DNA from: Natronosalvus amylolyticus
GTDB lineage: Archaea; Halobacteriota; Halobacteria; Halobacteriales; Natrialbaceae
Reading direction: 5' to 3'
NCBI RefSeq assembly: GCF_024298845.1
Contig: NZ_CP101160.1
Coordinates: forward strand, 353,098-417,097
Length of the DNA: 64,000 bases
Shown here: positions 1-8,604 of the stretch, piece by piece
Layout: each line of letters opens with the position of its first letter
Position numbering within the stretch: position 1 is the first letter of the stretch
Position numbers and translations under genes: made by a program
Notes under the pieces: generated by a model
Database searches by the model: none
What the model was told of the DNA's origin: nothing
Seen by the model: only the letters and a program-made list of their open reading frames with translations

Positions 1-2051
1 CCGTCGTCATCGGCCGAAACCGCCTGGTCAGAGTCCGTTCCAGTATCATCATCCTCCACAACGGTATCGGCTTCGTCGTTGTCAGTAGTTTCCTCGTCAC
101 TCGAGTCGTCTGTTTCTCCCTCCGAGGAATCATCGTCGCCACCCGAATCAGCGTCGTCTGTTTCCTCCTCCGAGGCGTCGTCTCCCTCGAGAATTTCGAG
201 GTCGAAGACGTACTCGTCGGACAGCGTCGAAATCTTCAGCCCTTCGTATACCGCACCAGGCCTGGAGATATCACCATCGAGGTAGAAGGTCACGGTCGTC
301 GATTCACCTGGCTCGAGCGTCACCTCCTCCCATGCGACATCACTACCGAGGAAGTCCTCGAAGAAATCGCTCCACACGCCGACGGGAGCCGTGGCGGTTT
401 CGTCACCGTGATTCGTCACCGTCGCCGACCCAATCTGATACGGTCCTTCCTGGTAGGGAACTGCTTCCTCCATATCGACGTCTGAGAGGCGGAAATCGTG
501 GTCCGCTTCCACACCGTCGCCGTCCCCTTCAGCGTCTCCAGTGACCGTTTCGTCACGGCCGCTGCCGTCGGGACGCGACGGCGTCGGTCCAGCCGAGACA
601 CTGTCGAAGTCGTGGTTCGGATCCGCGCTCGGGCAGTCACCCGCGTCGTGCAGGTTGGTCACCGCCACGTCGGTTGACCCGCTGGCGACGAACTGGTCGC
701 CGGTAACGTCGACGACGCTGTCTGCGATCGTCCCAGTAACGCTCGAGAGCGAAAAGCCGTCGCGTCCGCTTCCAGTCTGATGGATGCAGACGTTCTCGGC
801 ATCGAGTTCACAGCTACCGAGTCGTATCGCAGCATCACCACTGGCCTCACCGGTAATGCTCAGGTTCTCGAGAGTGAGTTGGCTGCCGCCATCGACGTAG
901 CGAATTGCATTCGCGCCACCGTTGTTCAGCTCGATACGAGAGTCCCGAACCTCGAGCCAGCCGTCGTGACTCCCCTCCTCGACGATGCCCTGCCCATTGG
1001 GGTGGTTGTGAATAACGTCGATATCCTCGTAGCTGCCTTCGAAGTCGTACCAGACCCACCCAGCTCGACTCGTAATCGCGCCCCAGGGCGTCGCCGGTAT
1101 CTCGTCGGCTTCAGTGACCACCGTACAGTGTTTCGCATAGCTTCCCGGCGTCCCGAGCCGTATTGCGGTGACGTTGTTGTTCTTGAAGTAACAGTTTTCG
1201 ACGCGAACAGATCCGCCATTTCCATGGGCAAGCCCCGGAGGCGAGCCGTAAATAGCGTTGTCCGAAAAGTTCGAGAACTCACAGGCTTCGAACAGCAGGT
1301 CACCCGCGTGTAAGAAGTTAACCCAGACGGCCCCCTTTCTGCTGTGTGATTCGACACCATCCGGTGCGCGAACGTTTTCGATTCGGCCGACGCCGTCTTC
1401 GTTGAGTAAACCGGGGATTAGACAGGTTGGATCCTCCGGAACGACGCTCTCGTCGTAGTCGTCGCTCTGCCAGTGTGGTGTCTCGACGTAGTCGCCCGTC
1501 ACTTTTCCGTCGAAGTGGATATTACTGACCAACAAGTTTTCTTCGGCCACCGTGGTAATGCCCGTCGACGTATCGTGACCGGTTTGATCGATTCGGAAGT
1601 TCCTAACAGTAATGTCTCGACCCCACAACGTGAGGATACTGTGCCGACCGCCGTCCAGCGGCCGTAAGACCGTATCCTCCTGCCCGACGAGTGCGAGTTT
1701 CCCGACTCGAGCGACCTCCTCACCCTCACCGAAATCCCAGCGGGCAAATCCGTCACCGCCCTCACCCTCGTGAATCACGTATTCACCCGATGGGAACGTG
1801 ACCTTCACGCTATCGTGTTCGACGGCGTCGGCGAGTGCATCGTTAATCGGTTCCCCGCCGGTGTTATCTGCACCGAGATCGTCGACGATATCGAGGATGA
1901 CATCGTAGTCGTCGTCCGCCGTAACTGACCCCGTCATAGCTAATCCAGCCGCTACTGCGGCGGTTCCAGCCAAAAAGGCGCGTCGATTCGTGCCGCTTTC
2001 GGGTTTGGTTCGATACGTGTCACTGTCCGAGACTGCTGACTGTCGTCTCAT
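1..2051 (-). CDS. Tat-exported right-handed beta-helix protein (C-terminus beyond window)
   Basis: At least 683 codons read from ATG 2051 without a stop to the window edge, so the protein is partial. A twin-arginine signal is visible (NRRAFLAG, residues about 22-29, then an alanine-rich stretch), which predicts export in folded form. Residues about 60-480 show repeated short N/G-rich, hydrophobic turns typical of parallel beta-helix (PbH1 / pectate-lyase-like) proteins. These are followed by an Ig-like CARDB-type segment (about 550-640) and a very acidic D/E/S/T linker that runs into the edge. The linker suggests a surface protein with a further C-terminal module or anchor outside the window. 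A TATA-like GTTAATC lies about 26 nt upstream of ATG 2051, consistent with a leaderless mRNA. The substrate cannot be assigned; polysaccharide binding or cleavage is the usual role of this fold. Confidence 0.8.
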   Translation of the reverse strand, partial: MRRQSAVSDSDTYRTKPESGTNRRAFLAGTAAVAAGLAMTGSVTADDDYDVILDIVDDLGADNTGGEPINDALADAVEHDSVKVTFPSGEYVIHEGEGGDGFARWDFGEGEEVARVGKLALVGQEDTVLRPLDGGRHSILTLWGRDITVRNFRIDQTGHDTSTGITTVAEENLLVSNIHFDGKVTGDYVETPHWQSDDYDESVVPEDPTCLIPGLLNEDGVGRIENVRAPDGVESHSRKGAVWVNFLHAGDLLFEACEFSNFSDNAIYGSPPGLAHGNGGSVRVENCYFKNNNVTAIRLGTPGSYAKHCTVVTEADEIPATPWGAITSRAGWVWYDFEGSYEDIDVIHNHPNGQGIVEEGSHDGWLEVRDSRIELNNGGANAIRYVDGGSQLTLENLSITGEASGDAAIRLGSCELDAENVCIHQTGSGRDGFSLSSVTGTIADSVVDVTGDQFVASGSTDVAVTNLHDAGDCPSADPNHDFDSVSAGPTPSRPDGSGRDETVTGDAEGDGDGVEADHDFRLSDVDMEEAVPYQEGPYQIGSATVTNHGDETATAPVGVWSDFFEDFLGSDVAWEEVTLEPGESTTVTFYLDGDISRPGAVYEGLKISTLSDEYVFDLEILEGDDASEEETDDADSGGDDDSSEGETDDSSDEETTDNDEADTVVEDDDTGTDSDQAVSADDD

Positions 2052-2248
2052 CTTATCACTGCATGTATGAGATTAACACAGCATCATAACTGTTTTCGCG
2101 CCATGTTGACAGTCCACAAGTACCGGTTGTGGAAGTGCAGTACGTTGATATATGGGCGGCTTCGAGCATCCGCATCTCTGCAACGAAGAACCGGACCTAT
2201 CCCCTGCAACGAAGAACTTAATAGAGAGTGGAGTCACTGTTTTCCGTA

Positions 2249-3589
2249 ATGTCTAGAGGTTCACCGCTGGCGTCGAGCGACCGGTCGACAAGCCAGTCGC
2301 AGAAACTCGTCGAACGGGCGTCGAAGGTCATCCCGAGTGCGACCCAGACCGGTAGCAAACAACCGACGCAGTTCGTGCAAGGCGTTTCGCCTTCACACAT
2401 CGTTCGCGGCGACGGAAGTCGACTGTGGGATGCCGACGGAAACGAGTACATCGACTGTAACGCCGCACTTGGCCCCATATTGCTTGGTCACAACTATCCG
2501 GCGGTGACCGACGCCGTGAAAGCACAACTTGACGAGGGGACGATGTTCACCATGGAGCATCCCCTCCACGTCGAGGTCGCCGAACTGTTCACCGATGTCG
2601 TTCCCTGCGCGGAGATGGTTCGCTTCGCCAAGAGCGGAAACGACGTCACGACCCTCGCTGCAAAAGTGGCTCGAGCGTACACGGACCGAGACGTCATCGC
2701 GACCCAGGGGTATCATGGCTGGCCCGACGTCTGGATGAGCAACAAACCGGGCCTCGACGCTGGAATTCCCGACGCCGTCGGCGAATATACCGAAGAGTTC
2801 GAGTACAACGATATCGAGAGCGTCGAGCAGATTTTTGAGGAGCACCCCGACAACGTCGCTGCAATCGTGACGACCCCGGTCAATCTCGAGGAGCCAGAAG
2901 ACGGCTTCCTCGAGAAACTTCGGGACCTCGCCGACCGCGAAGGGGCGGTACTCGTTTTCGACGAGGTGCTGACCGGATTCCGATTCGCACTGGGCGGCGC
3001 TCAGGAGTACTTTGGTGTAACCCCCGATCTCGCGTGTTTCGCCAAGGGGATGGCAAACGGGTTCCCGATCTCCGCGCTTGCGGGCAAGCGAAAGTTCATG
3101 GAGGTCATCGGCCGCAACGATTTCTTCTACTCGATGACGTACGCCGGCGATGCGGCGTCCCTGGCGGCGACAAAGGCTTCAATCACCGTCCAACGAGAAG
3201 AGAACGTCCACGAACACATCTTTCGAGTGGGCGAGTCGCTGATGCACAGTTACAACGAAATCGCCGGCGAACTCGGCCTGGATGGTCGGACACGCGCCCA
3301 CGGATTCCCACCACGTTTCGTCATCCAGTTCTTCGACGAAGACGGAGACCACGACCAATTGGTACGGAGTCTGTTCATGCAAGAGGCACACAAACGTGGC
3401 GTCCTCTACACTGGTGGCCATATTCCGACCTACAGCCACACTGACGAAGATGTCGATACGATACTGAGCGTGTATCACGAGTGTCTCGAGGTTCTCGCTG
3501 ACGCCCTCGAGAACGACGACGTCGCAGATCGACTCGAGGGAGACCCAGTTGGTGCAACGCTCCGGCAACGAACCGGCGAAAACGAGTGA
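2249..3589 (+). CDS. Class III (glutamate-1-semialdehyde aminomutase-type) aminotransferase
   Basis: A PLP-dependent fold-type I aminotransferase of about 446 residues. It has the family hallmarks: VLVFDEVLTGFR with the PLP-binding aspartate, and DLACFAKGMANGFP containing the likely Schiff-base lysine near residue 265. It resembles HemL, but the sugar-related neighbours and the generic family suggest a paralogue acting on another amino-carbonyl substrate rather than tetrapyrrole synthesis. I chose ATG 2249 over the in-frame GTG at 2228 because a TATA-like CTTAATA is centred about 29 nt upstream, fitting a leaderless start. It is monocistronic: a hairpin repeat and a new promoter follow before the next gene. 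Confidence 0.85.
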   Translation: MSRGSPLASSDRSTSQSQKLVERASKVIPSATQTGSKQPTQFVQGVSPSHIVRGDGSRLWDADGNEYIDCNAALGPILLGHNYPAVTDAVKAQLDEGTMFTMEHPLHVEVAELFTDVVPCAEMVRFAKSGNDVTTLAAKVARAYTDRDVIATQGYHGWPDVWMSNKPGLDAGIPDAVGEYTEEFEYNDIESVEQIFEEHPDNVAAIVTTPVNLEEPEDGFLEKLRDLADREGAVLVFDEVLTGFRFALGGAQEYFGVTPDLACFAKGMANGFPISALAGKRKFMEVIGRNDFFYSMTYAGDAASLAATKASITVQREENVHEHIFRVGESLMHSYNEIAGELGLDGRTRAHGFPPRFVIQFFDEDGDHDQLVRSLFMQEAHKRGVLYTGGHIPTYSHTDEDVDTILSVYHECLEVLADALENDDVADRLEGDPVGATLRQRTGENE

Positions 3590-3644
3590 CCTACCCCTGC
3601 CTACTCACTCACCGCTTGCGCCGTTCGCTCTTTGAGGACGGGGG

Positions 3645-3734
3645 CTTAGTGGTTCGTCAAGCCTGAGTATGTAAGCCGAACCGATAGCAGTTGTCGGGTT
3701 CGGTTTACACGGCAACGCTTGACGGCGTACTTGG
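3645..3734 (+). repeat. 90-bp hairpin repeat, copy A
   Basis: This is one of three full-length copies in the window (others at 25481 and 27315), plus a half copy at 53051. The outer arms CGTCAAGC/GCTTGACG enclose an inner stem TGTAAGCCGAACC/GGTTCGGTTTACA around a 14-nt loop. It lies between two genes and looks like a MITE or palindrome-associated element. The inner stem differs between copies by compensating changes. Confidence 0.8.
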
Positions 3735-3961
3735 CGCCCTCTCTTTCAGCTAACTGGGGTTCGTGAACGGAATGGGTTCTCGAGGCAGCACCCGGTTTTT
3801 CCGAGGGTTCGAAAGTTCCCACACCCCAATGGTCTCTACAGGAGGTAGCTGTAGAGCGACATAACGCCCAATGAAACGCACAAGCTATCACCCATCGGTC
3901 GGGGATCTGTAACGAGCGGTGTCCGTACCTTTAATATTCGTGCCGCCAGACCAACGGTAAC

Positions 3962-5296
3962 ATGGCGAATCCTCCTCACAGGCACGGAGCAGAGACGCGT
4001 ACAACTGCTGCCGGACTCGATAGATCGGCCGACCTCCGATGTGACGGCGGGGCGGTACCACCAGCGTGGCAGGTCGGGACGGCGACCGTCGACATTACAC
4101 CCGACGAAACTGAGCCACACCGTTTGATCGGTTTTGGGGCCCGTGACGGGCATATGGACGGTGTCGAACACGATATTTCAGCTCGCGCGGTCGCGTTCGA
4201 AGACCAGACGGGGCGACGGCTGGTTTTGCTCTCGTTCGAACTCTTGTTCGTGTTCGAAACGCAGCGTGAGTATCTCGAGGCGGAGTGTGCAAAACGATGG
4301 GGACTCGAGCCGGAATCTCTCGTTATCAACCCGAGTCACACGCACTACGGACCGGATTACGACATCCACCGCGAAGGCCTCCAAGAGGATTACGACCGAG
4401 ATGACGACCTCGTCGCAGAGTATCGAGAGTTCGTCGACGAACGACTGCTCGAGGTGATCGGCGCTGCCCTCGACGATTTCGAGCCGGCGTCGCTCTCGTA
4501 CTACCACGCCAAACTGGCGATCGCGATGAACCGCCGACGACCGACCGAAGACGGCATCGGCTTCGATCCGACGCCCGACGGTCCGGTCGATCACGACCTG
4601 CCCGTTCTGGCCGTCGAAACCGCAGATGGAACGACGAAAGCGCTGTTGTTCGGCTATGCGTGCCACCCAACTGCAGGCATGGCATTTTCGAACGAGGTCA
4701 ACGGTGACTGGCCGGGCTACGCGATGGAACACCTCGAAGAAGCGTATCCCGATGCCACCGCCGTGTTCGTTATCGGCTGTGCGGGAGATCAGAAGGCCTA
4801 CCCGCAGGGAAGTCGAGAACTGGTAAAACAACACGCCCGAACGGCAGCAACGGCCGTCGAACGAGCCCTGGTGACCGAACCGAAACCGGTGAGAGGGCCG
4901 CTCAAGCTCGCCGCCGGAAGCGTGACGCTCGACATCGAAAACCCCATCGAAGACGAAGACGGGAACGAGGCAGGCGGCACCGAAGTGACGGGACATCGGC
5001 CGTATCCAATACAGGCTGTTGGATTCGGGACGGATCTGACGCTCCTCTCGCTTTCAGGGGAAGTGGTCGCCGATTTTGCACTGGAACTCAAGGAGACGCT
5101 CGACTCACCCCTGTGGGTCGCAGGGTACGCCAACAACACCGGCTATCTTCCGACGAAACGAATCCTCGCCGAAGGGGGATACGAGTCGTGGCAGTCCTTC
5201 GAGGACGGACTCTACGCCCCTTCCACCGCCGAGCGGATTCTCGACAAGTCAGTTGCACTCGCTGAGCGCGTCGGGGCCCGGCGGAGGGAGCTATGA
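3962..5296 (+). CDS. Neutral ceramidase N-terminal-like hydrolase family protein
   Basis: A 444-residue protein. Its core (GTATVDITPDE near residue 40, SHTHYGPD near 130, GYACHPT near 225, and a GCAGDQ segment) matches the neutral/alkaline non-lysosomal ceramidase-like family, a zinc-dependent hydrolase fold found in many prokaryotic carbohydrate clusters. The histidines of SHTHYGPD and ACHPT are plausible metal ligands. No signal peptide is seen, so it is probably cytoplasmic. A TATA box (TTTAATAT, 3929-3936) lies about 29 nt upstream of the ATG, so the transcript is likely leaderless. The stop overlaps the start of the next gene by 4 nt (ATGA), which marks a translationally coupled operon with the DUF4432 gene. 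The substrate is unknown. Confidence 0.7.
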   Translation: MANPPHRHGAETRTTAAGLDRSADLRCDGGAVPPAWQVGTATVDITPDETEPHRLIGFGARDGHMDGVEHDISARAVAFEDQTGRRLVLLSFELLFVFETQREYLEAECAKRWGLEPESLVINPSHTHYGPDYDIHREGLQEDYDRDDDLVAEYREFVDERLLEVIGAALDDFEPASLSYYHAKLAIAMNRRRPTEDGIGFDPTPDGPVDHDLPVLAVETADGTTKALLFGYACHPTAGMAFSNEVNGDWPGYAMEHLEEAYPDATAVFVIGCAGDQKAYPQGSRELVKQHARTAATAVERALVTEPKPVRGPLKLAAGSVTLDIENPIEDEDGNEAGGTEVTGHRPYPIQAVGFGTDLTLLSLSGEVVADFALELKETLDSPLWVAGYANNTGYLPTKRILAEGGYESWQSFEDGLYAPSTAERILDKSVALAERVGARRREL

Positions 5297-6399
5297 GCGA
5301 CTCGAGACTCGGCGGAGACAGCCATCGAACCGAACCCGGGCCACGCATCTCTACGGACTTTACCTATCGCGACATCGACGCTGCTGTCCTCGAGAACCGA
5401 TCTCTTCGGGTGGTAGTACTGACCGGAAAAGGCGGCGACATCGTCGAGTTTCGGGATAAACGGACCGACGTCGACGTTCTGTGGCGGACGCCACACGCGT
5501 GGACTGCCCCCGAGGATCGGTACGTTCCGGGTATCGACTCGAGCTGGAACGAGCACTATCCTGGGGGCTGGCAGGTCAACCTCCCCATCGCCGGTGGTGG
5601 GATGGAAATCGATGGTGGGAGCTACGGACTGCACGGAGAAAGCGCACTCTTGCCGTGGGAAGGTACCGTGGTCCGCGACGACGGCGAAGCCGTGACACTT
5701 CGACTGACGGTCGAACTCATCCGCTACCCGTTTCTCGTCGAACGCGAACTGACGCTTCGAGCGGGCGAGTCCAAACTCCACATCGACGAATCGGTGACCA
5801 ATCAGGGCGGGGTCCCCCTCGAGTACGTCTGGCAACAGCACATCACGCTCGGCGAACCGTTGCTCTCGCCTGCTTCACGACTCGACCTGCCCGACGCGAC
5901 CGGAGTCAACCCGGCGTACGGCGACGGCTTTCCAAACGCTCGCCTCGAGGGTGACGTGACCTACGACTGGCCACACGCACCCGGAAAGGACGGCGGTACC
6001 GTCGACCTCCGAGAGATTCCGCCGCGCTCGGCGGGTGTCCACGACCAGTCATTTGCGGTCGATATGGCCGACGGCTGGTACGCGCTGACGAATCCCGACC
6101 TGAACCTCGGCTTCGCCCTTCGATTCCCACTCGAGCCGTTCGAGTGCCTGTGGTACTGGCAACCCTTCGGCGGCTACCACGAGTATCCCTGGTTCAACCG
6201 AAACTACAACGTCGGCCTCGAGCCCACGACTCGCTCGCCTGCCGAACAACGAACCAGTGAGACGGGTCAGGACGGAAAAGCGGTCATGAACGTCATCGAC
6301 CCCGGAGAAACCGTCGAGGCGTCGTTTACCGCAATCACCTACGGCGACCTCGAGAGAGTAACGGACGTGACGCCCGAGGGTAATGTAAAAGACGAGTGA
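5293..6399 (+). CDS. DUF4432 / aldose-1-epimerase-like protein
   Basis: A 368-residue protein with features of the galactose-mutarotase-like superfamily: a long all-beta pattern, the early RVVVLTGKGGDIVEFRDK segment, HGESALLPWEG in the middle and WYWQPFGG near the C-terminus. DUF4432 members are thought to act on sugar anomers. It overlaps the preceding ceramidase-like gene by 4 nt, so the two products probably work on the same substrate. The convergent oxidoreductase downstream fits a sugar or cyclitol pathway. The exact reaction is not deducible. Confidence 0.75.
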   Translation: MSDSRLGGDSHRTEPGPRISTDFTYRDIDAAVLENRSLRVVVLTGKGGDIVEFRDKRTDVDVLWRTPHAWTAPEDRYVPGIDSSWNEHYPGGWQVNLPIAGGGMEIDGGSYGLHGESALLPWEGTVVRDDGEAVTLRLTVELIRYPFLVERELTLRAGESKLHIDESVTNQGGVPLEYVWQQHITLGEPLLSPASRLDLPDATGVNPAYGDGFPNARLEGDVTYDWPHAPGKDGGTVDLREIPPRSAGVHDQSFAVDMADGWYALTNPDLNLGFALRFPLEPFECLWYWQPFGGYHEYPWFNRNYNVGLEPTTRSPAEQRTSETGQDGKAVMNVIDPGETVEASFTAITYGDLERVTDVTPEGNVKDE

Positions 6400-6415
6400 A
6401 TTCGACGGAAGGAAA

Positions 6416-7309
6416 TCAGTAGTACGGACTATATGCCTCGAGAAACGCGTCGCCATTGACGACGTGTTCGGCGAGCGCTCTGGAGTTTGGAGTGATCGGT
6501 TGTCCGTACTCGAGCGCAGCGTCGATGCCCAACAATAGGGAAGCAGCATCGAGGACTCGCTTTCCTGTCACCGTCGACCGGGTTTCGATAACCTCGAGAT
6601 AGGCGTCGAGATACGAACGATACATATCATCCATATCTGCTGGTTCGCTGCCGACCTCGACGACCGACGTCTGGTTGCCGACGCTGAGAAAACTGAACTG
6701 CTTTTTCGTTCCGGGACTGTCGAGTCGAACGGTGACATACGTGCCGTCGGTGAAGACGATTTCGACGGTTCGACCGGGATCGTTCGCCGGTGAGACCGTT
6801 GCCCAATCGGTATCGACAATTTGACAAACGGTATCGATCAGATGAGAGCCATAATAGAACGGATCATCGTATCCGACACAGTAGAGCGCCCGACTCGAAC
6901 AGTCGGGCTCGAACGTCGTTATGGCCGAGTGATAGGGTACCGCAGAACCGCCAAAGAGTGGAGTTTCGTTGGCTGCTTGCCCGATGGCCTGTATATCCTC
7001 TTTTGAGCCGGCGATCGGCTTGTCTATCAACGTCGGTATTCCGGCCTCGAGAAACGGGATGGCGAGGGGTCGGTGTGTCTCCCAGTCCACAGTAAGTATC
7101 ATGACGCCGTCGACGTCACCAATCATCTCGTGTGGATCGGCATACTGACGCGCTGCATACTGGTCACAAATCGACTGGGTATACGATTCGTCTCGAACAC
7201 TGCCGCCGTCCCAAACGGCACTGAGCGTAGCTTCCTCGTGGCTTGCCAAGCGCTTGGCGAAAGATTCGCCGTGACTCGTATCTAATCCGACGATACCAAT
7301 ATCAACCAT
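6416..7309 (-). CDS. Gfo/Idh/MocA-family oxidoreductase
   Basis: A 297-residue NAD(P)-dependent oxidoreductase. The N-terminal Rossmann start is visible (VDIGIVGLDTSHGESFAKRL), followed by the DGVMILTVDWETH segment and LIDKPIAGS. The latter contains the conserved K-P motif whose lysine is catalytic in this family. A TATA-like TTTAAG about 27 nt upstream of ATG 7309 supports a leaderless start. The gene converges on the ceramidase-like/DUF4432 operon with a 16-nt gap, so it belongs to the same locus but is controlled separately. The substrate is probably a sugar or cyclitol; the family does not allow a firmer call. Confidence 0.8.
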   Translation of the reverse strand: MVDIGIVGLDTSHGESFAKRLASHEEATLSAVWDGGSVRDESYTQSICDQYAARQYADPHEMIGDVDGVMILTVDWETHRPLAIPFLEAGIPTLIDKPIAGSKEDIQAIGQAANETPLFGGSAVPYHSAITTFEPDCSSRALYCVGYDDPFYYGSHLIDTVCQIVDTDWATVSPANDPGRTVEIVFTDGTYVTVRLDSPGTKKQFSFLSVGNQTSVVEVGSEPADMDDMYRSYLDAYLEVIETRSTVTGKRVLDAASLLLGIDAALEYGQPITPNSRALAEHVVNGDAFLEAYSPYY

Positions 7310-7859
7310 CTACTCTCAGTGGGGGTGACTCGTACTTAAACTTTGACCGAGTTGGACAGTAACAAGCCGTCTACCACCAGTAAACAGCCGGCTGTGCGAG
7401 GAAACGCGTTCCAGACAATAAATTATTGTGTTTTCAGCCGTTATGCAGCCTCAGAGTTGGGTTCACAGATATCTCGGTGCTAATCGAGGCGCCGTCTCGT
7501 TTACTGCAGGAAATCACTGGTATGTGTCGACATGGCAATAATGCCTGCAGGCCATTCCAGTGACTGCACAAATCTGCAGGTGCGTGGAACCAGTAGCGAG
7601 GTCCTCTTGAGCCATATCTCAGCAAATGAGGGAGTGTCCAGCAAGCCGGACACAATAGCCGATTAGCTGTACTTCCGTGCAATACACGATGCGGGTCTAC
7701 TGGCCCAAAAAGTCATTTTGTTCCCCAGAGGGAAACGTAGCGGTGCAGGAACCCGCAAAATGTCTCAGCCTCACTTCACTGAGTGAGAATGCCCACTACA
7801 CCTGCTCGTTTGCGGTCAGTGACAGAACGGTTAATGCGTTCGGGCTATTTGCCACTGGT
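7310..7859. other. Noncoding stretch
   Basis: No convincing gene is seen. It contains three TGCAGG motifs (7505-7600), a small inverted repeat GTGTCC-8-GGACAC (7634-7653), and near its right end the promoter of the next gene (GGTTAATG at about 7829-7836). Confidence 0.5.
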
Positions 7860-8207
7860 ATGAAGCGTTACGAAACCGACGTTCGAGATGGCGTGTTGTT
7901 CCTCGAGACAGACGACGGATGGATCGAAATAGGGTCACTGGACGGTATTTGTGAGTTGATCGGCGGTGAAACCTACGTTCTCGAGTACGATGAGCAACAA
8001 CGGTCGGTTTCCTGGCTCGATACCGACGAGGAGGGGAAGCTCTCCTTTGACGTACGTGAAACGTTGACAAAGATGAGTTACGACCAGGAGTTCGTGGCGA
8101 ACATCGAGTCCGTGGATGCCGATACGATGGACGGCGAGTATTCGATGCGCGCCTCGGTATTTGCTGATCTCATGACTGCCATCTGGGAGGCAAAAGGCGA
8201 TCTGTAA
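7860..8207 (+). CDS. Conserved haloarchaeal hypothetical protein (115 aa)
   Basis: An acidic, probably cytoplasmic protein beginning MKRYETDVRDGVLFLETDDG. It has a compact beta-rich first half and an amphipathic helical end (FADLMTAIWEAKGDL). I recall similar proteins from other haloarchaea but no function. The frame is open further upstream, but ATG 7860 is preferred: a TATA-like GGTTAATG lies about 28 nt before it, and the earlier residues are cysteine-rich and not acidic, unlike a halophilic protein. It is flanked by noncoding DNA on both sides, so it is likely monocistronic. Confidence 0.7.
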   Translation: MKRYETDVRDGVLFLETDDGWIEIGSLDGICELIGGETYVLEYDEQQRSVSWLDTDEEGKLSFDVRETLTKMSYDQEFVANIESVDADTMDGEYSMRASVFADLMTAIWEAKGDL

Positions 8208-8578
8208 TCGACGACAACACAGTGGTAAACCAAAGATGAGACGGAAACAACTGGGGCCCATCGTTTACCCAGTGAAAACAAACGGAAAGAAGTTCGTGGA
8301 ATCCGCCTTTCCTCACTCGTCGAAATCCCCTGACGGCTAGCGGATGCGAGTGCTACCCCGCCCCTGATTCATAACATCTGTACCCTTGTTATGGTGGCCA
8401 TCCTTCAGCCGGTATTACGTTCCACATCAAAAGGACCGTGATTTGTTTCAAACATACAACTTTGTAATCTGTGTCCAACAGAAACTGAACCGAGATTTGC
8501 ATAATTACTGTAAACTACGATACGTAGGGTTTGCTGTCGCTTCTTCCCGGTGAGCGCCCAAATAGGGTCGTCAATCAC
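8208..8578. other. Noncoding stretch
   Basis: I see no gene, repeat or RNA motif I can support here. The region lies between the 3' ends of the small conserved gene and the metal ATPase gene. Confidence 0.4.
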
Positions 8579-8595
8579 CAATAAAAAAGGTACAG
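8579..8595 (-). terminator. T-run terminator of the metal ATPase gene
   Basis: Just after the ATPase stop codon the minus strand reads six consecutive T residues (8583-8588) followed by ATTGG. This is a typical archaeal oligo-T termination signal. Confidence 0.5.
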
Positions 8596-8604
8596 AGGAC
8601 CGGC

